Notes under the pieces: generated by a model
What the model was told of the DNA's origin: nothing
Seen by the model: only the letters and a program-made list of their open reading frames with translations
Databases searched by the model: none
Part shown: piece by piece, positions 34,619 through 44,500 of the stretch
Numbering within the stretch: the stretch's first letter is position 1
Layout: each line of letters starts with the position of its first letter
Made by a program: the position numbers and the translations under genes
DNA from: Flectobacillus sp049240685
GTDB lineage: Bacteria > Bacteroidota > Bacteroidia > Cytophagales > Spirosomataceae
Direction: 5' to 3'
Length of the DNA: 64,000 bases
NCBI RefSeq assembly: GCF_049240685.1
Contig: NZ_JBMLSD010000437.1
Span: forward strand, 23,920-87,919

Positions 34619-36148
34619 TTATTTAGTTTTGATAAAAATGGCAAGACCAAAAATACTTACCACCAATACCCCAAAGGCTGCGAAAGTCATAACGCCATCT
34701 CTGATATCTTTCCCTAGACTTTCTAAACCATTGTATTTGTGCAAGAATGCAAACGAAAATCCCTCACGACGGTCGGCATCGGTCACTTTGGCTGCTAAAC
34801 GATTGGTGGCAGGCTCAATATAATAAGTTGTATGCTCAGGAGTGTTGTAAGCTAATTTAACAACAGGTAATCTTTTATTGACAAAGCCGTATTCTCCCGC
34901 AAATTTAGTGATGATTTTAACCTCCTTCAAATCAGCCTCGCTTACTGACATAGACGATTTGTTGTCCATCATTTCACAGCATTCTTCTCCACCTTTTGCT
35001 TCTCGATTCGAGAATTGATTGGCAAGGTATTCTGCATAGACTTTATAACCATCCTTTAACGGTTTGTGCTCATTGACAGTAAGATATTCGAAGCTCGTTT
35101 CTTTAGTCTCCCAGTTCTTTTTGATGAGTTGCCAATAAAGTTGTTCATTCATTTTTACTAAAGAGATATTGCTAACGCCTTTTAGGTTTACCAATGAATC
35201 TTGGGCTATTGCTTGAGTTTGAATAACTGGTTCGCTAATATATTTTAGTCTTTCATCAGGGGTAAATTTCCTAGTTGCATGATAAATTCCTGAAAAGGCG
35301 AAAGTAAAAGTGACAAAACTAGTCCAAAGTCCGATAGAACGGTGATATTTTTTGAAAACACTTACTTGATTTTCTTTTTTCGCAGGTTTGAATTTTCCCC
35401 ACATAAAGCCATAAATCACTAGTCCTCCGATAGCTGAGGCAATGATGATTGTTAAAAAAATAATCATCACAATGATTCGGATGGTATTGTTACTAATTGC
35501 ATTCAGAAAATCCCAATTATGGAATATATCAAAGATTTTGATAAAAACTTTTCTTTTAGTGTCGTTGAAAACGATGAAACGGCTTTGTTCTGTTTCCACA
35601 TAAAGATCCATTTTATCAGGTCTATCAAAGGATACTTTGTAAGCAGGTAAAATTCGGTTTACGTAAGGGTATTCTTCGGTAAACTCTGTAAGTTTTTCTA
35701 TGTTGGTAATTTTACTTGTTGAGTCCGCCAACATAAAACGAGCAATATGCTCAGCAAATAATACATCACCATTTGGTAAAGGTTTTCCATCTATTGTATT
35801 GAAATACTGTAAGTTACCTTTGGTGTCTTTGACTTGATAATAGCTTTGTTGATTAAACTTAGCAAAACGAATATTCTTGAATGAAGTGATTTGGTTTTGT
35901 GTTAAAACTTGTCCAGCGCTTAGTTTGACATCAGTTTTCTTTACAGTTTCTGCTTTGTAAAATTCATTGGCAATTTTGGTTTTAAACCAATGTGACATAA
36001 ATGGGTGCATTACGCCTGAAGCTGTCCAAAATATCGTTGGCACTAGCGCAATAATTCCAATAATTCGATGCCAACGATACATATTTCGTTGAACCCATTT
36101 TTTGAAACCCATCTTTTGACTTTTTGTGTTTTTATCCTCAATATCCAT
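34619..36148 (-). CDS. PepSY-associated membrane protein, second and longer
   Basis: 509 residues with the same layout as its neighbour but two large periplasmic PepSY-like regions (about 60-205 and about 300-460). Membrane spans are about 25-47 (after YRWHRIIGI), 213-240, 270-290 and 485-506. His residues sit at the first and third spans (WHRIIG, YHRSIGLW), as in the shorter paralogue. Each PepSY loop repeats a pattern ending in a 'Tyr-x-Glu-Pro/Thr' strand and 'Arg/Lys-Val'. Function in ferric-siderophore reduction or transport is inferred from family and from the receptor gene 77 nt upstream. Confidence 0.78.
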   Translation of the reverse strand: MDIEDKNTKSQKMGFKKWVQRNMYRWHRIIGIIALVPTIFWTASGVMHPFMSHWFKTKIANEFYKAETVKKTDVKLSAGQVLTQNQITSFKNIRFAKFNQQSYYQVKDTKGNLQYFNTIDGKPLPNGDVLFAEHIARFMLADSTSKITNIEKLTEFTEEYPYVNRILPAYKVSFDRPDKMDLYVETEQSRFIVFNDTKRKVFIKIFDIFHNWDFLNAISNNTIRIIVMIIFLTIIIASAIGGLVIYGFMWGKFKPAKKENQVSVFKKYHRSIGLWTSFVTFTFAFSGIYHATRKFTPDERLKYISEPVIQTQAIAQDSLVNLKGVSNISLVKMNEQLYWQLIKKNWETKETSFEYLTVNEHKPLKDGYKVYAEYLANQFSNREAKGGEECCEMMDNKSSMSVSEADLKEVKIITKFAGEYGFVNKRLPVVKLAYNTPEHTTYYIEPATNRLAAKVTDADRREGFSFAFLHKYNGLESLGKDIRDGVMTFAAFGVLVVSIFGLAIFIKTK

Positions 36149-36225
36149 AGTTGCTAATTGTGATACTTTTAAGATGAAAAGAGTTTAGTTACAGCATATC
36201 AAGCTGCAACCAAACTCTTTATAAA

Positions 36226-38574
36226 TTATTTTCCTATAAAACTGTATTGAATACCCATCACAAAAGTGCGTGGTGCAGCAGGAGTGAAGGTAGTGCGGTC
36301 GGTAGAAGCGTTACCTCTCGTAGCGTTTGTGGCATAAAGTGCGTCTGTGGCATTCATGATATTGGTGAATACCTCAAAGCCTTTCCAACGATAACCAATA
36401 CGGAAATTGACCAAATCATATCCTCCATAAGTCACAGTATTGATTTGGTTTTGATACCATTGACCTACGTGTTGCCATTCTAAAGCTGTTCTTAAGCCCT
36501 TAAACCATGTAGGATAGTAGCTCACTTCGGTGTTCCACATCCAGCGAGGAGCCGAAGGCATATCTTTGCCATTTACATCTTTGATGGCATCGGTGGCTCT
36601 CTGACTCAAAATAAACTCAATAAAGCGGTGCATTGAGTAAGTTCCACCACCACGAACAGATAATTCTTGGCTTGGGCGATAGGTGATACCCAATTCTATT
36701 CCTTTATGTTCGGTTTTACCTGCTGCCTGATAATCCGTAGAGTTGTCTGGTTGGCGAATATTTAACAATTCGTTACGACCGTCCATTTGATAAATCGACG
36801 CGTCGAGGTACACTTTGTTTTTGAACAACGAAGCCCAACCTCCAATTTCAGTATTGGTAAATGTGGCAGGAATCAAGTTATAATAAAACAAATCTCCGTT
36901 TGCGGCAGGGGTTGGTCTTTTGCGGAAAATAGCCGTCAACCCAGAAGGAGCAAAGCCTTGTGAGTAATTGAAGTAAACACCTTTACTATTGCCAAGGTCA
37001 TAAGTTAATCCTAATTTTGGCGTTACGTTGGTGTAAGTTTTGCCACCTCCAATACCTAATCCTGTGGTTTTATCGATGTCCAAATTGTTTACGTAATCAA
37101 AAGTCATATTGTCATAACGCAAACCTGCTGATACATGCAATTTTTGGATTGGCTCAAAATCATATTGTAAGTAAGCCGCTGTATTATAGATTTTTGCGTT
37201 ATAATCTGCAATTTTAATATCTGGACGCTCCTTTGTAATGGTATATTTCTCTACTGATTTTCCATCAGCTCTTAATTTCGCCGCTAAGTCGATTTGATAT
37301 GACCAGTAATCATTAGGAGAGTAGTCGATGCTCGCTCCCGCGATTAGTTTTGAATTTAGAAAATTAAATTTCTGAGTATGTTGTGTAATCAAACCCAAAC
37401 TTCTAAAATTGTTTGAGTTGATTTCGCCTCTTGCGGTAGTTGCTCCCGAAGTCCAACGAATACCGTAGCTTGGATTTTGACCATGTTCATTATCTCTCGC
37501 AAAAACGGTTACATAGGTTTGAGAACCTTTTGCCCAATCCTTTTCAAAAGTTAATCTAGTACGTAAAGAGTACGCTTTACGATACGTAAAATCCGTGGTA
37601 CTAACATATTGACGATTATAGAACGCTACGCTGTCGACACTACCACTTGTTTGTGAGTTGTATTTGGCATACGATAAGGTATAAATCAAGCGAGCTTTTG
37701 GAGTGATTTGGTATTCTAAACGAGCGTATTGGGCATTTTTAGTATAGTCTGAGCTAGCCATCCAAGCATTAGTTTGGTCTGACACTAATCCTCCTACATA
37801 TACACCGAGTTTACCGATGGTTGCGCCAGCACCGTATTGTACTCGACGGAAACCCCATTGGTCAAATTGAATACCAGCGCGTGCAGTAGGTACTGCCGTA
37901 GGTCTTTGAGATATAAAGTTTACTGCTCCACCAACAGCCTCTGGTCCATAAATAGAAGATACAGGGCCTTTTACCACTTCGATTGAGCTTACCGTAAACT
38001 GGTTCATTTCCAACAAAGAGTTATGATTAAACACACCCATTGGACGAATAGGAACGCCATCTTCCATGTACAAATAGTAGGCGTTGGTAGTCATAGGCTG
38101 GCGAATCGACATGGAGTGCTGTTCGTTGCCTAAGTTTACCATCAAAACGCCTGGCGTTTTGTTTACCACTTCATAAATAGCCGTAGGTTTTGCCTCTTCT
38201 ATTTGCTTGGGAGTTAGTTTACTAATAGCAATCGGTGCTTCAGTACGTAAACCTGCCTCACGGTTGGCGGTGACTATAACTTGTTGTAAATCATGGGTTT
38301 CTTGCTCTAATGACACTGAGATAGTCTTTTGATTAGCCGTGGAAATCGTTGTTTTTTTATAACCAACAAAAGAAATAGTGATGCTTGCTGGTGTGTTTTT
38401 TAGACTAAACTGACCTTGTTGATTTGTAACTGCACCAGCACCATTGGCTTCAATATTGGCGCCGATTAAAGGCTCATGAGTAACACTGTCAAATACTTTC
38501 CCTGTAATTTGGGCATTAGAGATGAAGGCGATTGTGCTCAATAGCATAACCGACAGGATACGTAAAAAATACAT
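36226..38574 (-). CDS. TonB-dependent siderophore/metal-chelate receptor
   Basis: 782 residues with a signal peptide (to about Asn-Ala-Gln, 21). A CarboxypepD_reg-like domain (ITGKVFDSVTHEPLIGANIE) is at about 23-95. The plug follows (VIVTANREAGLRTEAPIAIS, YEVVNKTPGVLMVNLGN, YLYMEDGVPIRPMG, IEVVKGPVSSIYGPEAVGGA) and then a barrel ending FVMGIQYSFIGK. MedDGVPIRP-type plugs occur in ferrichrome/aerobactin-class receptors of Bacteroidota. Being followed by two PepSY proteins supports ferric-siderophore uptake; the exact chelate is unknown. A 386-bp non-coding gap with an R2 repeat separates it from the small gene upstream. Confidence 0.82.
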   Translation of the reverse strand: MYFLRILSVMLLSTIAFISNAQITGKVFDSVTHEPLIGANIEANGAGAVTNQQGQFSLKNTPASITISFVGYKKTTISTANQKTISVSLEQETHDLQQVIVTANREAGLRTEAPIAISKLTPKQIEEAKPTAIYEVVNKTPGVLMVNLGNEQHSMSIRQPMTTNAYYLYMEDGVPIRPMGVFNHNSLLEMNQFTVSSIEVVKGPVSSIYGPEAVGGAVNFISQRPTAVPTARAGIQFDQWGFRRVQYGAGATIGKLGVYVGGLVSDQTNAWMASSDYTKNAQYARLEYQITPKARLIYTLSYAKYNSQTSGSVDSVAFYNRQYVSTTDFTYRKAYSLRTRLTFEKDWAKGSQTYVTVFARDNEHGQNPSYGIRWTSGATTARGEINSNNFRSLGLITQHTQKFNFLNSKLIAGASIDYSPNDYWSYQIDLAAKLRADGKSVEKYTITKERPDIKIADYNAKIYNTAAYLQYDFEPIQKLHVSAGLRYDNMTFDYVNNLDIDKTTGLGIGGGKTYTNVTPKLGLTYDLGNSKGVYFNYSQGFAPSGLTAIFRKRPTPAANGDLFYYNLIPATFTNTEIGGWASLFKNKVYLDASIYQMDGRNELLNIRQPDNSTDYQAAGKTEHKGIELGITYRPSQELSVRGGGTYSMHRFIEFILSQRATDAIKDVNGKDMPSAPRWMWNTEVSYYPTWFKGLRTALEWQHVGQWYQNQINTVTYGGYDLVNFRIGYRWKGFEVFTNIMNATDALYATNATRGNASTDRTTFTPAAPRTFVMGIQYSFIGK

Positions 38575-38772
38575 AATAATGTTTTAACTTTAAAATTGGA
38601 AAAAAGTACTTGAGGCACGATAAGGCTTTTTTGCTGGCATTACAGCCAAAGCAATAGAATGTCTCGGTATGAAAATGGAAAGTTTAATCAGGTAGGATTT
38701 TATCTTACCTGATTTTTATTTGGAGAAATCAATAGCACGAGGGGCATATTTTTCCGAAAACAGATACCGTTT

Positions 38773-38879
38773 ATTTCGGATATCGGAAGTTGGATTTCGG
38801 AAGTGTAATCTTTTACATTTCTTAAAAAAATAAAGGTATTAAACCTTCTTTCCGAAATCCGCAATCCCAAATCTGAAAT
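38773..38879. repeat. R2 palindromic repeat
   Basis: Starts ATTTCGGATATCGGAAG and ends with TTCCGAAATCC and a degenerate ATCTGAAAT. Inside is GTAATCTTTTA...AAAGGTATT. It matches the copy at 54303-54408 in order and content. It fills the middle of the 386-bp gap (38575-38960) between the small protein and receptor genes; the rest of that gap shows nothing I can name. Confidence 0.7.
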
Positions 38880-38960
38880 AGCAGAAAATCCTTCATACAG
38901 TATTGTTACTCCATAGATGGATGCTATGCAGTACTATCGAAAATCCAAGAAAATGAGGGG

Positions 38961-39359
38961 TTAAGCCACAGTTGGTGGTTTAAGGAGAAAATTGAAATAA
39001 ATAGAGGAGTAATTATTGTTGTAGATAGGAAAAGAGCATTTCTTTTTTATCTCAATAATATCATTTTCTAGTACTAAATCATGATTGATGGAAGGTACAA
39101 TACAAGGAATTTCAAGGAGAATTCTGGCAAAAGCCATTCCTTTTTCTGAAGTTTCTTTTTGGTCTGCTGCGGCTACTCGTTTAGCCAAATAACATTTACC
39201 ATTACAGTGTAAATCTGGTCTAAAACGATTTTCACAAAGATTTTGGACAATATAGTCTTTACGAAGATTATAATCAACATATACCAATGGCACGGCCATC
39301 ATCCTGATAAACAGAAGGATAGCTAGTAACAAGGCCGCTATGTTGTATTGTTTCTTCAA
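38961..39359 (-). CDS. Small exported Cys-rich protein at a TonB receptor locus
   Basis: 132 residues from a TTG start at 39359. There is no ATG between the upstream in-frame stop and the hydrophobic segment, and a promoter lies 24 nt upstream. An N-terminal membrane or signal segment (about 7-25) is followed by NLCENRFRPDLHCNGKCYLAK (in parts, 41-61) with three Cys and one His, a recurring motif in small Bacteroidota proteins beside metal-related TonB genes. The C-terminus is FNFLLKPPTVA. Possible metal or heme binding through the Cys/His cluster is inferred. Its neighbour at 29832-30362 shares the Leu-Lys-Pro-Pro tail. Confidence 0.7.
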   Translation of the reverse strand: MKKQYNIAALLLAILLFIRMMAVPLVYVDYNLRKDYIVQNLCENRFRPDLHCNGKCYLAKRVAAADQKETSEKGMAFARILLEIPCIVPSINHDLVLENDIIEIKKKCSFPIYNNNYSSIYFNFLLKPPTVA

Positions 39360-39382
39360 AATTTTGGTCTAAATTTTCTGGA

Positions 39383-39414
39383 CAAAGATAATCCAGCATT
39401 TTTAATCTAGCAAA
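39383..39414 (-). promoter_or_regulatory. Promoter of the small protein / siderophore receptor unit
   Basis: On the minus strand TTTG (complement of 39411-39414), 20 nt, TATCTTTG (complement of 39383-39390): an exact match to the Bacteroidota consensus. The start is predicted near 39376, about 17 nt before the TTG initiation codon. Confidence 0.65.
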
Positions 39415-39519
39415 TGGATATACTGATATATCTGGGAAGAATCCCTGATTCTTATTAGTTATGTTCAATATTTTTCTTAGAAATTTGTACTTTATTAAGA
39501 GATTTAAGACTTTATAAAT

Positions 39520-39993
39520 ATGTTTTATTCGTTTTTATTAGCTTTTCATTCGTTTTGGAGATGGGTTGTTTTGCTTACGTTGGTGTTGAGTATCAGTAGA
39601 GCTTTTTGGGGTAAAAAAGGACATAGATTGTTTTCTAAAAAAGACCAACAACTAAGCTTATTGACTTTGATTTCGGCACATATTCAACTAACTGTCGGCG
39701 TAGTATTGTATGCTATTAGCCCGATTGTAAGTTATTTCTGGAATAATTTTGGAAAGGCAGTTCATGAGCGACAAATTCGCTTTTTTGGAATGGAGCATAT
39801 TACTGTCATGATTTCAGCGGTTGTAGTCTTGACGATTGGTTTTTCGAAAGTCAGAAAGCAAGAAGAAGATTATCAGAAGTTTAGCGCTATGCTCTTTTGG
39901 TTTGGCATTGCACTTTTATTGATATTAAGCTCCATACCATGGTCATTTTCTCCGTTGACAAGCCGACCCAACTTTCGAGATTTTTCGTGGTAG
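39520..39993 (+). CDS. Cytochrome-b-like small membrane protein
   Basis: 157 residues with four membrane helices (about 4-26, 48-70, 88-108, 122-142). Membrane-facing His residues in LAFHSFWRWVV, LISAHIQLTVG and FGMEHITVMI could bind heme. Small proteins of this kind in Bacteroidota are annotated as cytochrome B. It is transcribed away from the siderophore locus and followed by a very strong terminator, so it is a single-gene unit. An electron-transfer role is inferred, perhaps next to iron reduction. Confidence 0.65.
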   Translation: MFYSFLLAFHSFWRWVVLLTLVLSISRAFWGKKGHRLFSKKDQQLSLLTLISAHIQLTVGVVLYAISPIVSYFWNNFGKAVHERQIRFFGMEHITVMISAVVVLTIGFSKVRKQEEDYQKFSAMLFWFGIALLLILSSIPWSFSPLTSRPNFRDFSW

Positions 39994-40035
39994 GAGATAG
40001 AATCGATAAGGCAAAACTAGCATCAGTATTATTTG

Positions 40036-40090
40036 AATACTAAAAATTGCGAGATTATCCGATAATCTCGCAATTTTTAGTATTTTTGTT
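40036..40090 (+). terminator. Long perfect hairpin terminator
   Basis: Two 24-nt arms (40036-40059 and 40061-40084) are perfectly complementary, with the stem core TTGCGAGATTATC and AT-rich ends, followed by TTTG. It lies 43 nt after the stop of the cytochrome-b-like gene and 68 nt before the Fic gene. Confidence 0.85.
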
Positions 40091-40151
40091 TATAGAAAAA
40101 AAGAAAAGCTGCGTAGCAACATTACATTCGTATTTTTTCTATTCTTGAAAA

Positions 40152-41450
40152 ATGATAGAATCGCCTCCTACATATCTAACCAATCCTGAAACCATTGCTT
40201 TGATGGAAGCATATTGGCAGGATGGAACTTTACGAAAAATTCAAGACGAATATCTGTATTGGGATAAAATAAAATACCGTGATAAGCATCATAGTCCTCA
40301 AGCATTATGGGCAGCGGTAAAATTGCATAGAAACCTCAGAAGCACGACAGTCCAATTTGGAAAGTATCGTTTTAAGTATGTGATTACAGATTACATGCAA
40401 AGGACGCTACATCAATTTGATATGCATTTGGGAGGCAATTTGGGGAGTAATATCGGTATTGCAGAGACCGACAAAACCAAATTTGTGATTAGTTCAATCA
40501 TGGAGGAAGCCATATCGAGTAGCCAAATGGAAGGTGCGAGTACAACGCGCAAACGTGCCAAAGAGATGATTCAACAAGAAAGGCGTCCTCAGAATAAATC
40601 AGAGCAAATGATTATGAACAATTTCATTACGATGAAACATATTGTTCAGGCAAAAAATGAGGAACTTACGCCAGCTAAAATGCTTGCTATTCATCAGCTT
40701 GTGGCAAATAAAACACTAGAAGATAGGATAGAAGAGGGGCAATTTCGTGAAAATGACGAAATTCATGTAGTCAATCATTTTGCTAGTGAAGTTGTGCATA
40801 CGCCCCCGCCTCACGCCGAATTGGAAGTACTAATACAAGCTTTGTGCGATTTTTTTAATAACGATGGCGAAGATTTTATTCATCCAATTATTAAAGGCTG
40901 TATTATTCATTTTATGGTGGGTTGGATACACCCCTTTAGCGATGGCAATGGTCGAACGGCTCGTGCTTTGTTTTATTGGTATATGCTTAAAAAGGGCTAT
41001 TGGTTGACAGAATACCTCTCTATTTCTAGAATTATCAAAGATTCAAAAGCGCAGTACGAAAAAGCCTATTTATATACAGAAATAGACGAAAATGATTTGA
41101 GCTATTTTATCACCTATCATTTCAAAACAATGGAAAAAGCCTATGCTGCTCTGAAAGAATATATCAACAGAAAACAAAAAGAGGTTTTCCAAGCAGCTAA
41201 GTTTATGAAAATACCTTCGGTAAACGACCGTATGGCACAAATTCTAAAATTGGTTTATGACGATGCCGACCGAATTATGACCATCAAAGAAATTGAAAGT
41301 AGATTCAATGTTTCTGATTTTACAGCTCGTACCGATTTAAAAACTTTAGTCGATTTGGGCTTTTTGGAGGTCATACAGGTCAATAAAAAGAAACAGCATT
41401 TTGTTCGTGCCGAAAGTTTTAATCAAATGCTTGGTCGCTACAAGATTTAA
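40152..41450 (+). CDS. Fic-domain protein (probable AMPylase) with N-terminal inhibitory helix and C-terminal winged helix
   Basis: 432 residues. The Fic motif HPFSDGNGRTAR begins at His260 and is complete, so nucleotidyl transfer is possible. The inhibitory helix is SSQMEGAST with Glu127, in the N-terminal part, as in class II Fic proteins. DUF4172/Fic_N-like residues precede it, and a winged-helix region closes the protein (about 370-425; MTIKEIESRFNVSDFTARTD). Such single-protein Fic enzymes modify partner proteins or themselves and may be self-limiting. No separate antitoxin gene adjoins it. Confidence 0.9.
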   Translation: MIESPPTYLTNPETIALMEAYWQDGTLRKIQDEYLYWDKIKYRDKHHSPQALWAAVKLHRNLRSTTVQFGKYRFKYVITDYMQRTLHQFDMHLGGNLGSNIGIAETDKTKFVISSIMEEAISSSQMEGASTTRKRAKEMIQQERRPQNKSEQMIMNNFITMKHIVQAKNEELTPAKMLAIHQLVANKTLEDRIEEGQFRENDEIHVVNHFASEVVHTPPPHAELEVLIQALCDFFNNDGEDFIHPIIKGCIIHFMVGWIHPFSDGNGRTARALFYWYMLKKGYWLTEYLSISRIIKDSKAQYEKAYLYTEIDENDLSYFITYHFKTMEKAYAALKEYINRKQKEVFQAAKFMKIPSVNDRMAQILKLVYDDADRIMTIKEIESRFNVSDFTARTDLKTLVDLGFLEVIQVNKKKQHFVRAESFNQMLGRYKI

Positions 41451-41454
41451 GTTG

Positions 41455-41543
41455 TCGGGCATTAGACAAATTGCTTTGGAACATTCTATGTATTGCCGAA
41501 AGCTACAGAAATAAAGGATAAAGCCCTTTTGCCTAATGCCTGC
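41455..41543. repeat. R1b repeat between Fic and beta-galactosidase genes
   Basis: GGGCATTAGACA, TTGCCGAAAGCTACAG, GGATAAAGCCC and TTTTGCCTAATGCCTGCG match the R1b family (compare 30628-30690 and 52931-53038). It covers the gap between the two convergent genes. Confidence 0.55.
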
Positions 41544-41554
41544 GATCAATTTCC

Positions 41555-44500
41555 CTAAAAAACGATTTTTCTTTTTAGATTCGTAACTCTTTCTTTACCC
41601 AAATTCATGGGTTTTAGGTAAAATGAATAGCTATAATTTTTGGCAGGAATCTGATGCTGTTCTAATGGTGCGGCCACCTCGCTCCACGAATCGTTGCCAC
41701 CTACACCCATTTGCACAAGGTCTATATTAAGCGTAATATAGCCTGCATCTTGTAGCTTGTAGGTATGTTTGGCGTTTTGAATATTGGCTTCAGTATAAGG
41801 CCAAGCGCTCATGCTCAGTAGGCTATCGGCCACTACCAACAGACCTGTTTGTTGTTGATTGCCCAAAAACATCCAGCGAACATCGGTACGATTACCATTT
41901 TCTTGAGGTACCACATAGTTTTCCATAAACTCCTGAATAGCTTGTGAATAGATACCCACATCCATTCCTTGGCGTTTGTCGGTATAGTTTTCCATTGGCC
42001 CACGTCCAAACCATGTAATTTGCTCAAACTCACGACGTATTCCCATTTGCATACCCACTTTAGGGAGGTTGGGAAGTTTGAATTTTGGTAAAAAATGATA
42101 AGTTACTTTTACAACTCCTTGAGAATTAATGAGATATTGGATTGTGACATTTGCGCTATCGCCCACTAGGCTATAATCGGTTTTGACCAAAACACCTTTA
42201 TCCGATTTTTCGGTTTTTATTTCTTTTACCTTTAATTGAACATTATACCATTCTTTCATTTTGCGTTGTGGTTTCCAACCACGACGGTCATTGTCGGTTA
42301 ACGGACGAGAGAAATGGGGGAGGAGCGGGGCGAAAATCTGCTCTTTTCCATTCAACAAATACGAGCTCAAAGAGCCAGATTCTTTTGAAAAACTAAGTTT
42401 AAAGTTTTTATCAGAAACAATAATCTGTTTTTGCTCATCTTCCACTTTTAAAGATGATTTTAACGAAACAGTTTCTTTAATTTTTGCCTTAATTTCCAAT
42501 TGATTACTAGCAATAACAAAACCTTTCTCAGCCCAAGGCTGAGTTTCTGGCAATAAGAAGGAAATTTGAATATGATATTCTGAATTAGATTTTAATACAG
42601 GTAAAAACGAGGCAATATTCATTTGTGAAGAAGCTCCTGCCTCCAGATTTAACTTTGGTAATGCTAAAGTTTTTATCAAACTACCTTCTTCAAAAACTTG
42701 CAATTGCATATCATAGTAGGAAGCATTACGATGAGCATGACGATTGAGAATTTGAATTTGTTTTTCTTCCAAATTACTCCAAGTAACTTCAATACCCTGA
42801 AACACTCTTTTGGCCTCAAACATGGCCGACTTTGGACTTCCATCGGCGTTTACTACGCCTTTTATAGTAAAATTATCAAAGTATTTTTCTCCAAAATCGC
42901 CGCCGTAGGCATAATAAGGCTTACCCGAAGAATCTGTTTTTACTAATCCTTGGTCTTTAAACTCCCAAATACAACCCCCAATCACACGAGGAGTCTTACG
43001 GAAAACTTCCCAAAACTCCTGCAAATTACCTGCACTATTTCCCATGGCGTGGGCATATTCACAAAAGAAAATCGGACGCTTATCACCATTGGGTTGATTT
43101 GCCAAAAGCTCAGGCGTATAAATACCGGGGTACATACGACTGACCATGTCTACATAGTATTGGTCGAGTGGATTTTGGGTACGATGCGAGTGGTCGTTGG
43201 GTTTGAGATAGCGAGGGTCTTTTGGATCCATATATCCCTCCAACTTGGGGCTTCCCATGGCTGGCTCATAATGTACTGGGCGAGTAATATCGAAATCATG
43301 CAACCAAGCTGCCATGGCTGCATGGTTTGGTCCACGACCCGCTTCGTTTCCTAAACTCCAAAAAATAATAGAAGGGTGATTCTTGTCGCGCATTGCCATG
43401 CGGTTGCTACGCTCCAAATAAGCGCTTGTCCAAGCAGGGTCATTGCTGAGCTTACCACCCAAACCATGTGTTTCGAGGTTTGCTTCGTCAATGACAAAAA
43501 TGCCATATTCATCACAAAGTTCATAAAGATATGGGTCGCTGGGATAGTGGCTAGCACGAATGCAATTGAAATTAAATTTCTTAATAGTCTGAATATCAGC
43601 TAATATATCTTCTCTCGACAAAGCTTTCCCTTTGGTCGGATGGTGGTCTGGACGGTTTACGCCATACAGATAAGTCTCACGACCGTTGATAAGAAGCTTA
43701 CTATTTTTAGGAGAAAAATCAATGGAACGAAAACCAACTTTACAGCTTTTGGCTTCCAAGACCGCTCCTGAGCTATCTTCTAGCGACATTACCAAAGTAT
43801 AAAGATAAGGGTCTTCGTCGCTCCATAAATGAGGTTGGTTGACTTTACTTTCCAATATCCCAAATTTGGCATTGTCCAAACGTGGATATACTTCATTGAC
43901 AATACTTTCGACGGTACAAGAAAGCGGGGCAGTCCATAAAGGCGCATTCTTTTTATCATAAAGTTGAGCTTTGATGAGCGTCTTTTTCGAAATAGGTTTA
44001 CCTGTAAAATTATCAATTCGAGGACGTAAGCTAAAAAGAGCTTCTTGCGCATCTTTTCCTAACTTGGTTTGATAAAAGAAATCGGCAATACGAAGGCTTG
44101 GTTCGGCGTGTAGGAAGACTTCGCGGTGAATACCACTCATTCGCCATTGGTCTTGGTCTTCCAAGAAAGAACCATCACTCCAGCGGATTACCCAAACCGA
44201 AATGGTATTTTCTCCTTCTTTCAGGTATGGGGTAATATTGAACTCTGAAGAAAGAAAAGAATCTTCGGCATAGCCTACAAACTTGCCATTGAGCCACACT
44301 TTATATGCCGAGCTTACGCCACCAAAATGTAGGTTAATCGTTTGTCCTTTCCAAGAATCAGGAATCGTAAAGCTTCGCTGATAGCAGCCTACGCCATTAT
44401 AGTCTTTGGGTACAAAAGGTGGGTTGACAGGGCGGAAAGGATATACGGCACTTTTATAAATAGGCTTGTCATAGCCTTGCATTTCCCAAGAAGAAGGTAC

